A stretch of 64,000 bases of DNA from Cardiocondyla obscurior (lineage: Eukaryota; Arthropoda; Insecta; Hymenoptera; Formicidae). Position 1 is the stretch's first letter. Each line of letters opens with the position of its first letter. The position numbers were made by a program, and so were the translations under genes. Positions 1-14,411 of this stretch are shown in pieces. The notes under the pieces were generated by a model. The model was not told the origin of the DNA and did not search any database. It worked only from the letters and a program-made list of their open reading frames with translations. The stretch spans positions 3,908,501 to 3,972,500 of the forward strand of contig NC_091881.1 of assembly GCF_019399895.1 (NCBI RefSeq), in the 5' to 3' direction.

Positions 1-3000
1 CATTTTTAGAAGCTCGTGGTTTTTTAAAATACGCCAAACGTTACCGAAAAGCAGAGAAGTCATCTTTTCGTTTCGTTTTTTCACTTGCGTTTAGTGATCG
101 TTCGCGGGAGAATAAAAAAGAGCGGTCAGAGGCGAGATCGACAAGAAGGTAAAATCGTTGTCACCAAAGCTGCCCGGGAACCGTTAAGGACTCCTTCATC
201 GTTTCTTTTGTCGAGGAAATCTTGCGAGGGCGTTTCCCTCACGTATTGTCTCGTTCCTCTCTTCCGTCCCTGTTCTCCCTTCGAAATTCCAAACACGGCG
301 ACCTGTCGTTGTCGATTAGTCGCATTGTCTCACGACCCTTGGCGCCTGCTCTCCCTCGTAGTAGTTTACTTTTTGCCTCCCGATTATCGGCTAGAAGAAA
401 ACTGGGCCCCGCCGGCAGCGGTAGCTTTGCCGCAAAAGGTCCCCGTGATTTAAGATCCAGCTCTTAACTCGTGTTTCTCCACGATTCGTTGTACTCGCCA
501 CGCGGTCCTCCTCGTTTCTCTCTTTCTCTCTCTCTGTCTTTTTTTATTTTATTTATTTTTTTTTTATTGCAGCCCCTTGTCGCGAAACAGACGAGCGAAA
601 CCCCGGAGACAATGGATCTTACACCTTGCACCATCTCCTTTTTCGTCCCTCCGTGACGTCCCTCTTCCTTTCGTGTTTCTTCCATTTCCCTCGCGGGGGG
701 TAAGCCGATTCTAAAGACGAACGAGTGGTTTACGATGATGCGGTGTGTTTACATTAGTAAAAGCCGGGCCGGCAAACGTCAGGCGGACCATTGTGTCCGG
801 TTCGACGACAAGCGTGAAACTTCGACATTCTTAATTAGAGGGATTAAAGTTATTGCTGGTTTATATTTTAAAATGTCAGGAAAAAAAAAAAAGGAAAAGA
901 AAAGATCCTCGATCGCGATCTGACGTCGAACAACGTCGCCCAAATAAATCTACAATTTTCATAATAATTAATAAAAAAGATAAAAAGATTTTCTTTTAAA
1001 GAATTACGTTTTAGCCGTAACGTTCTATTTCTAAAATCGTACGAATGAACAAAGTTACTTCTCCTTCAGGCAAGTGCATGGAAATTTGCCGTCATTTCCG
1101 TCTCATCTGGTCGATTACATGCTCGCCTGTTTCGATCGCGCTACGTTTTTTTTTCTTTTTTTTTTTTCCTTTATATCGCGCATCTTATTTTGTTAGAAAG
1201 CAACGAGATCGTGCACGGAGGTTGCAGAATCGTCTACCACCCGTACGGTTGGGAGGGAGAGGGGTCTTCTATATACTCCATCCTCGATATACCGTCCTCT
1301 CACGGAAACCTCGCGCCCGCTTCCGGCGTGGAAGCTAACCGATTATATATTCGTGGCGCAGAGAAGGACGAAGTCCGAGAGAGAATCGGCCGTTTAAACA
1401 CGGTGAGCTTCCACGGGGCTTGTCCAGTGGCCGGGATCACGCTAACCCCTCGTTAAGTCATAACTTACCCCCTCCGACAACGGGGGCACTTCACGTGTAA
1501 CGCGGTCCCTTATCCCCGACGAGGCCGCGCTCTTATTTATATTCCCTCGTAGACCGGCTAACTCGGCGCTACCAGCGATAATTAAATATTAATTAAAACC
1601 CATGGATCATGAATCGCGAGGGCCCGCTTGAATATCAGACCCCCGACGCCCTCGATCTTCAATCGGTGCGAGAACGCGTCGTTCGGAAATAATTATTCTC
1701 AAAAAATGTCTTTCCCTTGGACGATAATTTATCAAGGCGGCGTGTTAATCGGAAATATCTTTAACTCGCTTCGTTTATACGTTTGCATTTTACTCGAGGC
1801 CAGTACGTTACGGCCACGCATCTGCTTCGAAGAGGCTCGTTATCCGCGAGACGGCCGGCGGCGGAAGCAGACAGTTGTGACCGAAACTATCCACGTTTAT
1901 GGGTTATTAAATCTCCCTTCCCCCTTTCCCTTCTATCCAGGTCCACGGGAGAGCGGATGTGTTCCTACATACGGCGTCTAGCATCGCGCGATTTTTCGCA
2001 ACGATTTCACGACGCGTAGGTACGTAGGTGCCGCACGGAACAGTCGTAAGACCCTCGGTCCGCGTGCACCCCCGCGCGGTGAGTTTTACAGCCTGACTCC
2101 GGCGGCCATTTAAATTGCGGAATTACGTAATTACCGGCGGTGTATTGTTCGGCCAGGTCGGCCGGCCGGAGATCTGGGTATCGCCCGGTTATATCTATTT
2201 CACGCGTTGCAAGCATTCAGCCGCGCTTATGGTAATGCCGCGTTTAACGATACGACGGAGAGCAAATTACATGAGAACGCCGACCGAGGGCAAGTAGCAC
2301 GGAGAGAGGCTACGAGCGCGAGAAGTGAATGCCGAAACGACGAGGCAACGGTAACGCGTCCTCGCCGCCGCAAATATCTTAATTATCGCCGATTTAGGCG
2401 TAATTATCGCCGGCACGTTGAAAAGTTCACCGTGACTTTGTAGCGGTAGGATACTGTACATTATGCATAAAGGCTCTCAACATTTATTCGCGTCTCCTTA
2501 ACACGCAATTAATTTTATAAAGACACGTTTGTTTGCAATTTTTTTCTTTAACCTGCAAAAGTAATTTTACATCCTTTTTTTCTTTTTTTTTCTTTTTTTT
2601 TTATACGTTGACTACACGATTGCTTCGTCGACTGCGCCGTAACGTCGCGTTTCGATTCGGAGCCGTGTGAAAATGCGGACGGATCGATGCGAGCGTCCTT
2701 TCTCGTGATTCCGTTTTTTTATTTTTATTTTTATTTTTTTTTATTTTCCCTTCGACGGGATCGGATGAGATCGAAGGGCTCTGGATCCCTCTTGCGCCTC
2801 GTCTTCTCTCACTCTATTTCTTTCTCTCCTCTCCTTCTCTATCATTCATTCCTCGCTCTTTCGGAGTACTCGGCGTAGAGAGCGATAGAAAGCCCGGGCA
2901 GGCACGAGCGAGAGGAAGAGCGGGAAAGATTTTAACAAGAATTTTGCTTCGAGCCCGCGAGGAGTCGACGAGAAGTGAGACGAAAGGGAGAGAGAAAGAG

Positions 3001-6000
3001 AGAGAGAAAAGGAGAGAGCGCGCAACCGAGAAAAGAGGGGGGAGAGGGAGCGTGGACGCCCCGAGAGAAGAGCTCTCGTTCTCTCCCTCCCACATGCGGC
3101 CGGGGTGGCTAACCCATCATTATCGACAATTTATCAATAGCCAATAATATTATATTAAAGCGGCGGGCCGCGTTCCGCAGCGGCGTGGAAATCGCGGGAT
3201 AAAATTCGCGCATCCTTTCGCCAAGGAAGGCCTCTCGCACGGAGGACCGCGCCGGCGGTTCCTCCGTACAGCATCCTCGCCTCGGAACCCTCGCGCGTCG
3301 ACCGAGGCGCCTCCGCCAATGCGACGTATTTATGTTGGCTCGATCATAATGTTTATGTTAGCTGGCGGTTGAAAGAGAGACAGAGAGCAAAAAAAAAAAG
3401 TAACAGGGGGTGAGGACCCTTTAATCAGATCGCAGGTGGGAGGGCGCGAGAACTCGAATCGCGAGATATTACTCGCGTGTTATATCGAGGCCGCATACGG
3501 CTCTCCTCCGTTTCTCCCTTTCTCCTCGTCCGACGTGCCGAGCATAATCTCGTTAATCCGCCGCGGCTATCCGTGTGAAAGCGATGTAATTTCTGACCCC
3601 TTCTTTCCTCTTCGTCTCGCGAACTTTCGGACGTCGCTCGGTTACCACGCCGATGTCCCGTAACGTTTTCAATGCAGGCGAAGTGTATTCATCTTCCGCA
3701 TTGTTATCCATTTGTGATTTCTTATTGTCTCGGAGATACTTTCTTTTTTTTTCTCTTCCTCTCTCTCTTTCTCTTTCTTGCACTATTGGCCAAATTGCTT
3801 GAAGCAGCGTTAAAATTATTTTTAACAAATAAATGACGCTCTCTGGAATTTCCTGGGCATTCTTTCGAAATTAAAGAGAACACGCGGAGGGAAAGAAATC
3901 GTCTTACGCGGGCACGGGAGGATAGAATATTATTACCTAAGTAAAGAGGCGAAAGAAGAAGAACGGCAGGGGTACAAAAATGAGTCGGTTAACTCTCGCC
4001 GGCACGCCCCGACAGTATTCCGGTCATTACGATATTTACCGAAGTCTTAAAGCGTTCGTAAAGCGCCAGCCGGCTGCGTCGCTTCTTAAACGATCTTGTG
4101 TATAATATGCAAAGACGACGGCTATATACACGTATATATATTTGTGTGTGTGTGTCTCTTCCTCTCTCATCTCTCGCTTATGTTTGCCCAGTCGCAAGAG
4201 TTTTTAACCTCGATTATCCGGTGCCTCTCGCTCTCCTCCGACACCCTTGTCGCGCTATCTCCGCCACCCTCCTTTCGCCGCGATTCCCGTCTGGTAGCGC
4301 GGGCCTTCGCTTTAAATTACCGGCGAGGATAATGCTATTTTACTTCTGGCTAATTGCGACGCGCGGAAGACGGCATTACTCCCGTATGAATATTCAGCAA
4401 CGGCCGCGGAACGTAAATCTTCCGCACCGCGGAAATTGCCCTCGCACTTCCGCCGACGATGTCAGGTGCCTCTCTACCGCTTCGATCGGGCTTCTTATGC
4501 GAGGCGACACGCGTCACGTTCAAAGTTGATACGTTCTCCACCGTTAATGGTATCGAACTTCTTCACTTTTAATCACCATCTTCGTACCATGGGCGCTTCT
4601 TAGAGGCGTCAGGAATTTATTAAAAGACCGATCGCGTCCCTCGCTCAATTTAAAAATAGAAATAATAATTATTATTTCATTGGAAACGTCGTTTATCGAA
4701 TTACATGCCTCGTTCGTTGTCGCGCGGAGTTGATTCGTGGCGCGATTTGTTACCGCGATGAGAATTGCATTTCGCACGCGCTTTTATTAATCGGCCTGGG
4801 TGTGATATCCCGGGCATCCGATATCTCTGCGGACGCGCGGGACCGAGGAACGCGCGGTGGAGGAGGGAGGAGGAGATAGGACGCGGGGTATATCTCTCTC
4901 TCGGTGCCTTAATTTACAAGAGCGATCGCGATCGCGGAGATAGCCGGGGCTTGTCGGGATATAATTTAGCGGTAGTCCGCTTCTATACACGATCTCCCCA
5001 ATCAACCACTTAAGTCGACGATGTATTTACGAGGTGTTCTGTAATTTTCTCTAATTCGACGCGACTCTTCTTCCACGGCCACCACGGTGATTGCCGTAGC
5101 ACGCGGCGTCCGCCGTAACCGGCTGCACCGGCTAGATATGCGACTTGGTTGCGAGATATTAATCGCATACGCGAACCGTCGATATCAGACAGTTCCCGTT
5201 ACGTTTATTCCACGCGAAAGAGGAAGCAACGTTGTTTGCACGACGGTAAACGATTTTCTAAAATTTTCACGATACCTCCGCGACTTCCTTCGAGCAAAAT
5301 GTGAGCAGCGGCACTCTCGCTAGATCGCGGCGGCCGGCCGTTCTTGTAAACGCGCGCGTCGGCGGTCCGCCTTACGGGCCGATTATAGTTTATGAATGCC
5401 CGTGTATTCGCGGCCCTGCAGATTGGTGGCCGCGGCGGGACGCGGGGATGATTTAATGCGGGACAATCGATCTCCATTCGTTCGCCGTTTAGGATAACTA
5501 TCGCCCCGTGACTTCCGTAACCATATTACGCTCGCTTGAGCTCGGCCGCTCGAGCTGCGCGCGGTGACTTTATTAAGGTTTACATAATCGACAATAAATT
5601 CACGATCGAATCTACGAAGCATTATTTTTCTAAGTCGTATGTAATTAACAGGTAGCGGATCGTCGGCCGCGCCGGTTTCTCCCGCGAGAGATCAATCTGA
5701 ATAATTTATCGCGGCGAGTCGCGCGGAATTTATTCTTCTCCTAATTATTTATACGCTCGAGTTACGTTGCGTAATAATCTTTGACATAAAAAAAAAAGAA
5801 TTACACTCACCGGCGGATATCGCGTCTAAAAATAATTAACGTCCCTTTTAATAATTTACTCGTTGACGTTAATGTTTCATTTATTTTTTATCTTTTCACG
5901 CGCGGATTTCGCGGGGGGACGTCCTTTGGGAAACGGTGAGTCGCCGCGGACCCTTTTCGCCCTTTCTCTCTCTTCTACACGCGTTTTATCGCGCGGCTCG

Positions 6001-9000
6001 AGCTGCGTATTTAGTCGGTGCCGACGAAAACACACGTTTCTCGCGGCGGGCTGATCAGCGCGATATCCGGATGCATCTCGGGTGAAGCAGACTGGTAGAC
6101 CGCGTGTCTGAAAGGATGCTAACTAGATGCTCGACCCCGAAAAGGGGGTCCCGTAGCAGCCGGTACCTCTCTCTTTCTCTTTTACTTCGTGCGTTCGCTC
6201 GCCCGTCCTCCTCGGCGTACCCTGCCGTTCCTCTCGCGACGACCGGCCGGACCGGGGCTCGGGGGCCCCTGCAGGAGAGATTAAAAAGTTAATGGGGGGC
6301 GTGCTGTGGGGGCGTGCAACGTGTACGTGGTGCTGGGATTTATGTCTGCACCACCGAGATATCGTTCCGCTCGAACGCCAATAGGCACTGCGTCGTTCTA
6401 AATCTCTCCCTCGCGCTCCACGGAGGTGCTCACCTCGTCCGACTATATATACCCCCGCGGGCCCCCTCGATGCTCTTTTCCTCCCCCGAGTGATTCGAGG
6501 TACGGAGCACGCCTTTATTCGCCTCGTTCGATCGAGACGAATTAACGATCGCTACAGCCGGCGTTATTGGTCGTACGGTATTACCGAGGCAGGGCTAAGA
6601 ACGAAAAAGGATCGACTCCCCTTCGGAAAGATAAGGCACCGAGGATTGATACCCTTTCGTCGTAAGGCTGGAAATATTATCAGACTCTAGTTGAGGCGCA
6701 ACGTATAGAGACATTTGGAACTTTAGCTACGAAGATCCTTTCAATATATATAATTTTTTTTTTTTTTTTTTTTTTTTTTGCGCAATGTACACGAAATATT
6801 CGCTCGTGAAATATGACGGTTGAATCGCGTTTTCTGCAAGGGAACCGTTTACGCGTTAAGTTTGCAACCCGCTCGTCGCGGCGGGATTCCTCGTGGGAAT
6901 TCTCACGTCGCGCATTTCATAGCGTAGATAATTTTGGCAGGAATATTCAGGCCCCGTCGTGGCATCGGCCCACGTCTTGTCCGCCATCCGGAACAGGAAT
7001 CGCGAGAGAGCTCGTTTATCCCTCGGCGCAATCGTAACGTCCAGGGCCCTCGACATGGCTTCCGGGGTTTCCCGCGTCACGACTTCTCGCGCGATGCACG
7101 AAAGATCGATCTCACCACCGGCGCCGCATCGCGCGCGGGTCCCGAGATGCATCGCGCCTCTCGCTCCGGCGTTTTCTACGAAGAGAAACCATTCTCTCGA
7201 GCCAGGTAAAAAAATTAGGAAAGCCGCGCGACTAGTCGAGACCACTCGGCCCTTCCCCCCCGCCCTCTTTCCCCCCTATCGCGTTCGCCGCTTCGATCAT
7301 CTCTCTCGGCTTCCGTCCTCCTCTCTGCCTCCTCTGATGCTGCGCGCTCGCAATCCCCTCGTTTCCATTTTTTCCCCTTTTAATTGCCGATAATTTATAG
7401 TATACGGGGAAATATTAGATTCGTGCGAAACCGTATTAAAAGAGGCCTCCGCAGCGTCTAAAGAGCGGAAGGAGGCAGAGAGGAAAGAAATAAAAAAAAA
7501 AATTAAAAATAAAATAAAATAAAATATAAAAAAAAGAGGGAAGAGGAAAAGAGGAGAGGAAAGGGAGGAGAGGCGGAGGTCTCGAAGGCCTGTAATTACT
7601 GCGAAATATGAAAACTGCAACCTATAAGATTAATTTTTACGCGAGATTGATGCCGCGGGATCGAAGGGTATCAGCTATGGCGGGAAGGGGACAAAAGGTG
7701 GTGTTCGTCTTCTTCGTCTTTGGTACCTTCGCCGTTCTTTCCCCCGATCGTACTGCGACTAGGGGCCCTTCGCGGGACCTTCCCGACTCTTTCCTCCTTG
7801 GGACGATCGAATCCGCCTCTCTTAACGAGATTCTATCCTTCCGTCTTTCATTAAGAATAATAATATGCCAATAAATGCCAAATTACGGTGCCAGCAGCAC
7901 TAGTTGCGTTCCCGAGGCCTCACAGGAAATCGCATCTTCTTCTGTAAATCTTCCTCGGCGTATCGGAGTGAGCACTCGATACGCAATCGTGCTAAGAATC
8001 GCAAAGTCTGATGTCCAATTAAAAATATACGTATTACCTTTTTTTTTCTTTTTTTTCTTTTTCCTTTCGCTTTAATTAAAATGGTGAGTCGGTGAGTTTT
8101 CGATGTAAATATTATAATCGTATGCTCGGATAAAAAAATGCGTTTTAAATGAAGCCAAGGTACATCCATTGTTTCATATATCCCGTATTTCGATACACGT
8201 GTTAAAGCGCGTCTTATTTTATTATTTTCTTTTTATTCCCCTTCTCCTTTCGGTACATTCTACCCTCGGCTTTCACGCGCAATACGATCAACGTTAATCG
8301 ATCGTCTGAGAAATCGAGAGGTAATACCGAAATGTAAAGGCGGATCTCGACGGCGCGCGTTACCGGCTTTAATTACGAGAGCCGTGAGAATTTCGACGAG
8401 GTCGGAGAAGCGGCCGACGTAGATTGAAGTTCGCAAAAGTTTGCGAAAGTGCGAAAGATCGCGTATCGATGTAATGAGCTTCGGTGATGAACTTTTTGCA
8501 GGCGAAACGTCGGGGCTTGATGGCCCCCTCTTCCCCCCGCCCGGGAGCTTTTTAACAGACGAATGTACTTTCGACTTATTATTTCTCACATATCTTATTG
8601 TTGCCCGAAAGTCTGATATTTTTTAGGTTACATTAGTTCTCTTGAACGACTGATTTTTCGTTCGATTAATGTTAAGCGGAATTATGTGAGGCCTCTCAAA
8701 AATAATTTATAAATTTGGAAAGTAATTTCTAGCAGCGTCACTTAGCTATGAAAAAGTTTTGCGATTAATTAAGTCGCCGAGAAAGACGAGAATGGACTTT
8801 TCTCTTTTTGTCGCTAGAGAGAACTCGGGAGGATTTGAAAAAAATAAAGATTTCTTTTTTTTTATTTTTTTTTTTATTTTCTTTCATTAACATACACGCG
8901 TTGCATACACATGTGTACCGTGGTCGATCGTCTTCCCTATCGAGCATCTAAGGTGCCCCGATTTATTCGCCGCTACCAGGCTTTACACGACTCTTTGTCG

Positions 9001-11800
9001 TGAAATTCGACGCGGCTGGAATCCGCGGTATGCCCAACTCGAGCGATAAAAAAGGGCGACTCGTTGAAGCTCTGGATGCACCTCGTGCACCAGCTCGTTG
9101 ACTAATTACACACGATCTTACGTTATAATTCACCGCGCGGCTTAATTGTCACGGATTATTAACTGCGCGAATGCGAACGTTAAACACTTCCAATTTGAAG
9201 AGTTTAAGAAAAGGAAGAATATTTAACTCCCTTGTTTTATAACAAAAAAAAAGAAAAGAAAAAAAAATACTAAGTACAATCGTCTTTTACAAACCTTTCT
9301 CGAATTCGTTATCAATTGCGAAATAATATCCGGCCCGCGAGCAATGCCATAAAACAACGGGTCTGACTTCCTTCTCCCGACTCAATCGCGTGATTAATTT
9401 ATGAATCGTAAAACGCCGCCGGCGTGCTCCGCGCGCGAACAAACAGGACGAACGGCGCGCAGTCCCCCATCGTCTTTCTCAGCATCCACGGAAAATCGGC
9501 GGAGGGTATCCTCGCCAGGATTCCAGGCGCATCGGTGCCTGCGGTGACCCGCGTCCATGAATTACACGGTTGACCATTAAGACAAAACCTGGCCTGTGCC
9601 ATAACTCTCCATAGATTTATAGTAGTCGCGACGGTGAGGCAGCGGGGCCCGGGTGGAAAAAGGCACCGGCGTTATAATCCTTCTGCTGCGTGTTTCTCCC
9701 TTCCCCTTCCTCCCCCCCGTTCCCTGCTTCCTTTACCTCGGTTACCCGTTTTGGACGGGGCAGCAACACACGCGCACCCACATGCACGAGGCGTCGTGCG
9801 CACCCATCCGCCCGAATAAAATACCTCAACATCGGGGAGAGACAGAAACTGCAGAAAATGCGGCTTTGCGCGGCCGGGACCACGTCGGTGTTGATCTCGC
9901 GGCGTAAAATATATAAAAGCGACGTCGGCTATAAATATCGGTTTATTTACGGACACCGGTTTCCCTGCATACCGGGGATAAATTCAGTAAAGTGCCCGTT
10001 TAATTAGCACCTTATTTATTGAGACGTTCCACCGCGCGCGGCCGCCACCGTCCGAAGCTAGATCGAATTTAGGCGCCTACCTGCGGCGGATTCCGCCAAA
10101 GTCCTGCGTACGTTTATATAATTAAAGCGTTATTATACATTTATAATTTTATTCAGCAAATTCTACGTAATTTATATTATAATCTCTATCCGCCCAGTTC
10201 TGCTTTAATCATGTCATAATTTATTTTTGGAATTTAATAAAATATAATGTGAGGTGTTAAAAAAAAAGAAAAAAAATCAGATATAAATTTTTCTTTGTGA
10301 TGCAAGCCGAGAAGCGGAACAAGAACATGAGAAAGAGACTGCGGAAAGGGCAACAATGAGGGGGAGAGAAATTTTGCGGGGAGCACTCGTTAAACGGCCA
10401 ACTAATACTCGCCGCGCGCGAAGGGTCCGCGATAACAAAACGGTCTTATCGGAACAAAGCGCGTGCAGGAAAATAAAAACCGACGGGCGTGCGAGTGCGC
10501 AATCCCGCCGTGTCGAACGGATCGCACGTGAATGATTACAACAGTGTCGAGTGCGTTTCGAGCGCGTTTCGAGGGCATCGTTAAAACGTATATTGAAACG
10601 GCGGCCACGTGCAAATCCCGATTGCTCATTGTATTTACTCGACATATTATTCCAACGTTGTAGATCGCGGCCGCACGCTGGCACGAAGCATCCCATTCGA
10701 AAACGGAAACGTTTACTCTTTTATATAACACGACGCATGCATTCGGGTATTGCGATGTGTTCCCCAGCGTTAAAAATCGCGAACGCAGTTTTATGTAAAT
10801 CCGGGAGAATTTTAAGGACTTCCTTCAGCGAACGATGACGTCAGCGGCTTTTTGCCGCTTTTTTGCCGCGCTCGCGAATTTCAGCTCGTGCTCATAAAAC
10901 ACTTTCGATTCTCGTTCGCCGAAGCCGAGCGTCGCCTGGCCGGTGACCGTCGGCCGCGTGCATCTGCCACCGCCGGGCGACGAAGTGTAATGCGTGTCGT
11001 AAAAAAAAGCGGCCCCGACGCCCGTGTACATCGGCACGCTTCGACGCACCCGGGGTGGAGCCGGGCTGACCGGGAATATTAGCGCGACAAAATGGAGATA
11101 AAGGAAATCGAGGATGCGCGCGTGTGTGACCGTGAATTTATTAATAAATTTTGCGAGGAACGCGGTGATATCCCCGGGCTCGATTGCGATCTCCAAAGAG
11201 TTACGCGGCCGTCGCGCGGAGATGCTTCTCTCGCCCCAAGAGCGGTAGGCATCGCTCGTCGATTAATTGATCGAAGGCGTCGATTAAAACATGCGAAAAG
11301 GAACAGCGTATATAGCATCGGATGCGATAGCGCGGCGCTTCGTTTGCAGAACGGGGAGTAATCTACTGGTTGCACGCGCGACGCATGATGCATTTCGCGA
11401 TCGCTTTCGCAATAATCGCCGACGCTCCATAAACTTTCAATGCCGGCGGCTTAAAATACGACGCGGAATTGTATAAATCGTTAACTAAACGTTTTTTTTT
11501 TTCTTTTTTTTTTATCAACAAATTATACTTCCATTTCTCGACCTGTTGCACCTCGGCGCGGCTACTCGCGCCGTGTGTTTGCCATTTCGGGATTCATGTA
11601 TTCACCGGGACGGCCCTGAAAATTAGATCCTCGTTAAGCGGTCGTTTTGACCGTCCTTAAGGTGTGCCCCCCGATATTTCTTCATCCGAGTTGTTCACCT
11701 CCGGTTCTCGGGGCACGAAAACGAGCGCGCGCCGCCGCGGCGCGCTCAGGTGCCGCTTTCCGCGGAGATTCAGCTGCTACTGCCCTCCTGCCCGCCCCTC
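1..11800. other. Gene-poor stretch, no supported gene
   Basis: Mixed GC-rich and AT-rich DNA with many short open frames on both strands and none with a recognisable domain. It contains a 26-base poly-T run at 6,754-6,779, purine-rich tracts at 2,960-3,060 and 7,440-7,580, poly-T/A runs near 2,570-2,600 and 8,040-8,070, and a short TG run near 4,140. It may be intergenic or part of the intron of a gene lying outside the window; I cannot tell. Confidence 0.5.
6754..6779. repeat. Poly-T run (26)
   Basis: Uninterrupted T run. No retroelement body or target-site duplication is evident beside it. Confidence 0.95.
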
Positions 11801-11881
11801 GTGTAGAAAGGAGGCGCGCACGAAGGATGTGAGGATCTAAGGGCTACTACCGGGTGGTAAAACATACCGCGGCGAGAGAAA

Positions 11882-11903
11882 AAGAGAGAGAGAGAGAGAG
11901 AAA
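11882..11903. repeat. GA microsatellite
   Basis: AG units over about 20 bases. GAGA tracts can bind GAGA-factor-like proteins in insects, but runs like this are common across the window. Confidence 0.85.
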
Positions 11904-13869
11904 GACAGAGGCTTGGTTACACCTGCTTTACAAAAGACGGACACGAAAGCCCGTCTCTCTCCCCGTCCTGCGCTCTTTTCCCCTTTTGCATATCCCGTCT
12001 ACCTTTCCCTTAATAAATGATTCCTCTCCCGTGCCGCCTCTCTTTTCCGCGCGGTTTCCTTCCTCGCTCCGCGCCGTAAAACGCATGCACGGCGATCGCG
12101 ATCGTTGAATATGTAGATCGCGTCCGCAACGTGATTCCAAATAATTTCGGCCCGGCTCGGCCGGTGTGCGTGCGGACGGCGGGTACGCGCGCGCACATAC
12201 GCGGTTGCACGCGTGTCGGCTCTTGTAATTTATGCACCGCCGTAAAACAACGCGCGCCGAGCACGCCGCGAGTGTTGCCCCGCGTGTACGCGCGCGCCGG
12301 TTGCGTGGGCGCGCATTGTTGGAGTGCCGAATGCGTATCGAACTTCCTGGAGTGATTTAGCGCGGTATTTACGCGGGGAATCGCCGCGGCGAAGACCGCC
12401 GACGAGCGGCCGCGTTCTCCGCTTGTACGGAAATTAATACGGCGCCAAGTGCGCGCCTCCTTCACCCGCATTTCTGCCTTTGTATCTTTCATACAAATTA
12501 AACGACGTCCTTTGCAGCGGGACGTAATCAGAATCCTCGCCTTTGCGGAATCAACACCGACGTTAGAGATCGCGATGCGGGCGAGCGTCGTGCAGCGATC
12601 CAATCACGTTTTATGAAATCATAATCGCGAGTTACGAACCCCGATTATCCTTTTCTTTATTTTTTCCTCTTCTTTGGTTTCTTTTTTCTCTTTTTTTTTT
12701 TTTTTTTCTCAGCGGTACACGTGGGGAACATACGCCACGTGTCGCCTGGTGGTTTAACACGTCGTCGCTTTGCTCACGTCAGTACGCGGGGATATTCATA
12801 GTTTTCCTTCCCTCCGCTCGTCTGTTTCTTTGCGTGTCGAAATTACAACGTGTCCGAATTGCCGTCGTAAATCTGTTCGGCTCGTAAAGCCGTGCGTATC
12901 TCAATTACACGTATGTTTTCTTACACGTCTCTATTACGCCTGTGTTAGAGGAGAGCTTACGCACGCGGACCCCCCGGAGGGGGATGCCGGCTACGTGCAA
13001 AATAATCGCCGCTGTTTTATCGCGTTACGATTTTATTACGTACAATGTTACAATTTTCAGGTGACTATCGAGCCGCGCGATCAACAGCTCGCGGTCGCAA
13101 TCGTGCGTTACCTAATAATACCGGCCGCGCCGCGCGGCGTTTAATTGAAAGTTTGACGGCCGACTTAAATGTCGCGTAACTAAGTACGTGCCGTTATCGT
13201 AACGAAACGCAAGCGTGGGGTTCGTTATTATTCGCGATGCGCGGAGCTAAGTGCAATCGGGCGATTTTCTTTATTTACTAATCAGCACGCGAAGAACGTT
13301 GGCCAGGAAGAACAAGATCTCACGGTGGTCTTTATTTCTTCTCTGCTGCCCGTTACGTGTACGTATACAGGTATATTTATATCGAGTTCTCGATTGCGAG
13401 AACGTTTATCCAAACGAGGGACATCGACGCGCTCCTGGCGTGCGCGCCTCTCGTAAATCTACTTCTCGTTGCCGGCGTTAATCTCCTCTCGTGAACTCTT
13501 GCGTCTTATTACGTGGTATCAAGGGCCTTCTGGGTTTTTGACACGCGGGGATACCGCGTACACGTCGGCCGCGGCACGTACGACAACCGTCCACAAAACC
13601 GAGGCGGAATATACACCTGCGCAGCTGCCCGGCCCAGGCTCGGCAGGTGAATCTTCCGAACTCACCTGATCGTCGTAGGCCCGCGTGTACACACACGCGA
13701 CCGCGTGCGTACGCGTGTAACCGGCACGCCGCGGGTTCGCATTAACGCGCGTAGACGACGAAGAGAAGAGAGATCGTAAGCGAGAGAGAAAGAGAGATGC
13801 GCGTTTGCGAGCAAGCGATCCGCCAGTCTTCCCGTCTCGGCGAGGGAAAAGTGTCTTTCGAAGGCATGG

Positions 13870-13888
13870 GCAGGTGATATCAATTGTA
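13870..13888 (+). repeat. 19-bp direct repeat, copy 1 (E-box plus palindromes)
   Basis: GCAGGTGATATCAATTGTA. An E-box CAGGTG overlaps the palindrome GATATC, followed by the palindrome CAATTG. The identical 19 bases recur at 14,393-14,411 while the flanks differ. Confidence 0.9.
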
Positions 13889-14392
13889 CGAATTATGGTC
13901 GATTGACTTGCGTGAACGGCCGGCTCGTGCCTTCCGTGGCGTCGCGAGAAGAAAAAAAAGCGACCGCGTCTCTTGCCCTCGTCATCAAGGTAGAAATCAA
14001 CAGGCGCGTGAAGATTTGAAAGAAAAAATTCATCCCAGTCTCGGTTCAATTAGCTTAGCTAATTAATGCTTAATGCTTACTAATGAAAGTTTTTTTTCTT
14101 AATTCTTAATTTATTTATATTTAATCGTCACTTTAATTAGTTTCGTGACGCAGAGCGTTAAATCGTCAATTGGAAAGGCGTTGCAAATACTTCTTAGCAC
14201 CGTGCGGCGTCGTTCTTTATTAGTTTATTAGCATTCGCCGTGCGTTAGCAACACCAAACCGGCGGAAACTCCGATGTTATCTGACGCACAAAAAAAAAAA
14301 AAAAAAGGACGATGCGCACCGTGGCGATGTAATCGGTCATTTGAGGTTGATTCGACAACGACGACGACGAAAAGCACGCTCCGGGGCTTGCA

Positions 14393-14411
14393 GCAGGTGA
14401 TATCAATTGTA
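14393..14411 (+). repeat. 19-bp direct repeat, copy 2
   Basis: Identical to 13,870-13,888 and in the same orientation, 523 bp further on. It is preceded by a short GAC repeat (14,356-14,370) and followed by an AT stretch. Confidence 0.9.

Noticed and set aside
12010..12603. 197-codon minus-strand frame
   Set aside because: Arg/Thr-rich with CpG-driven codons and several overlapping open frames; no motif.
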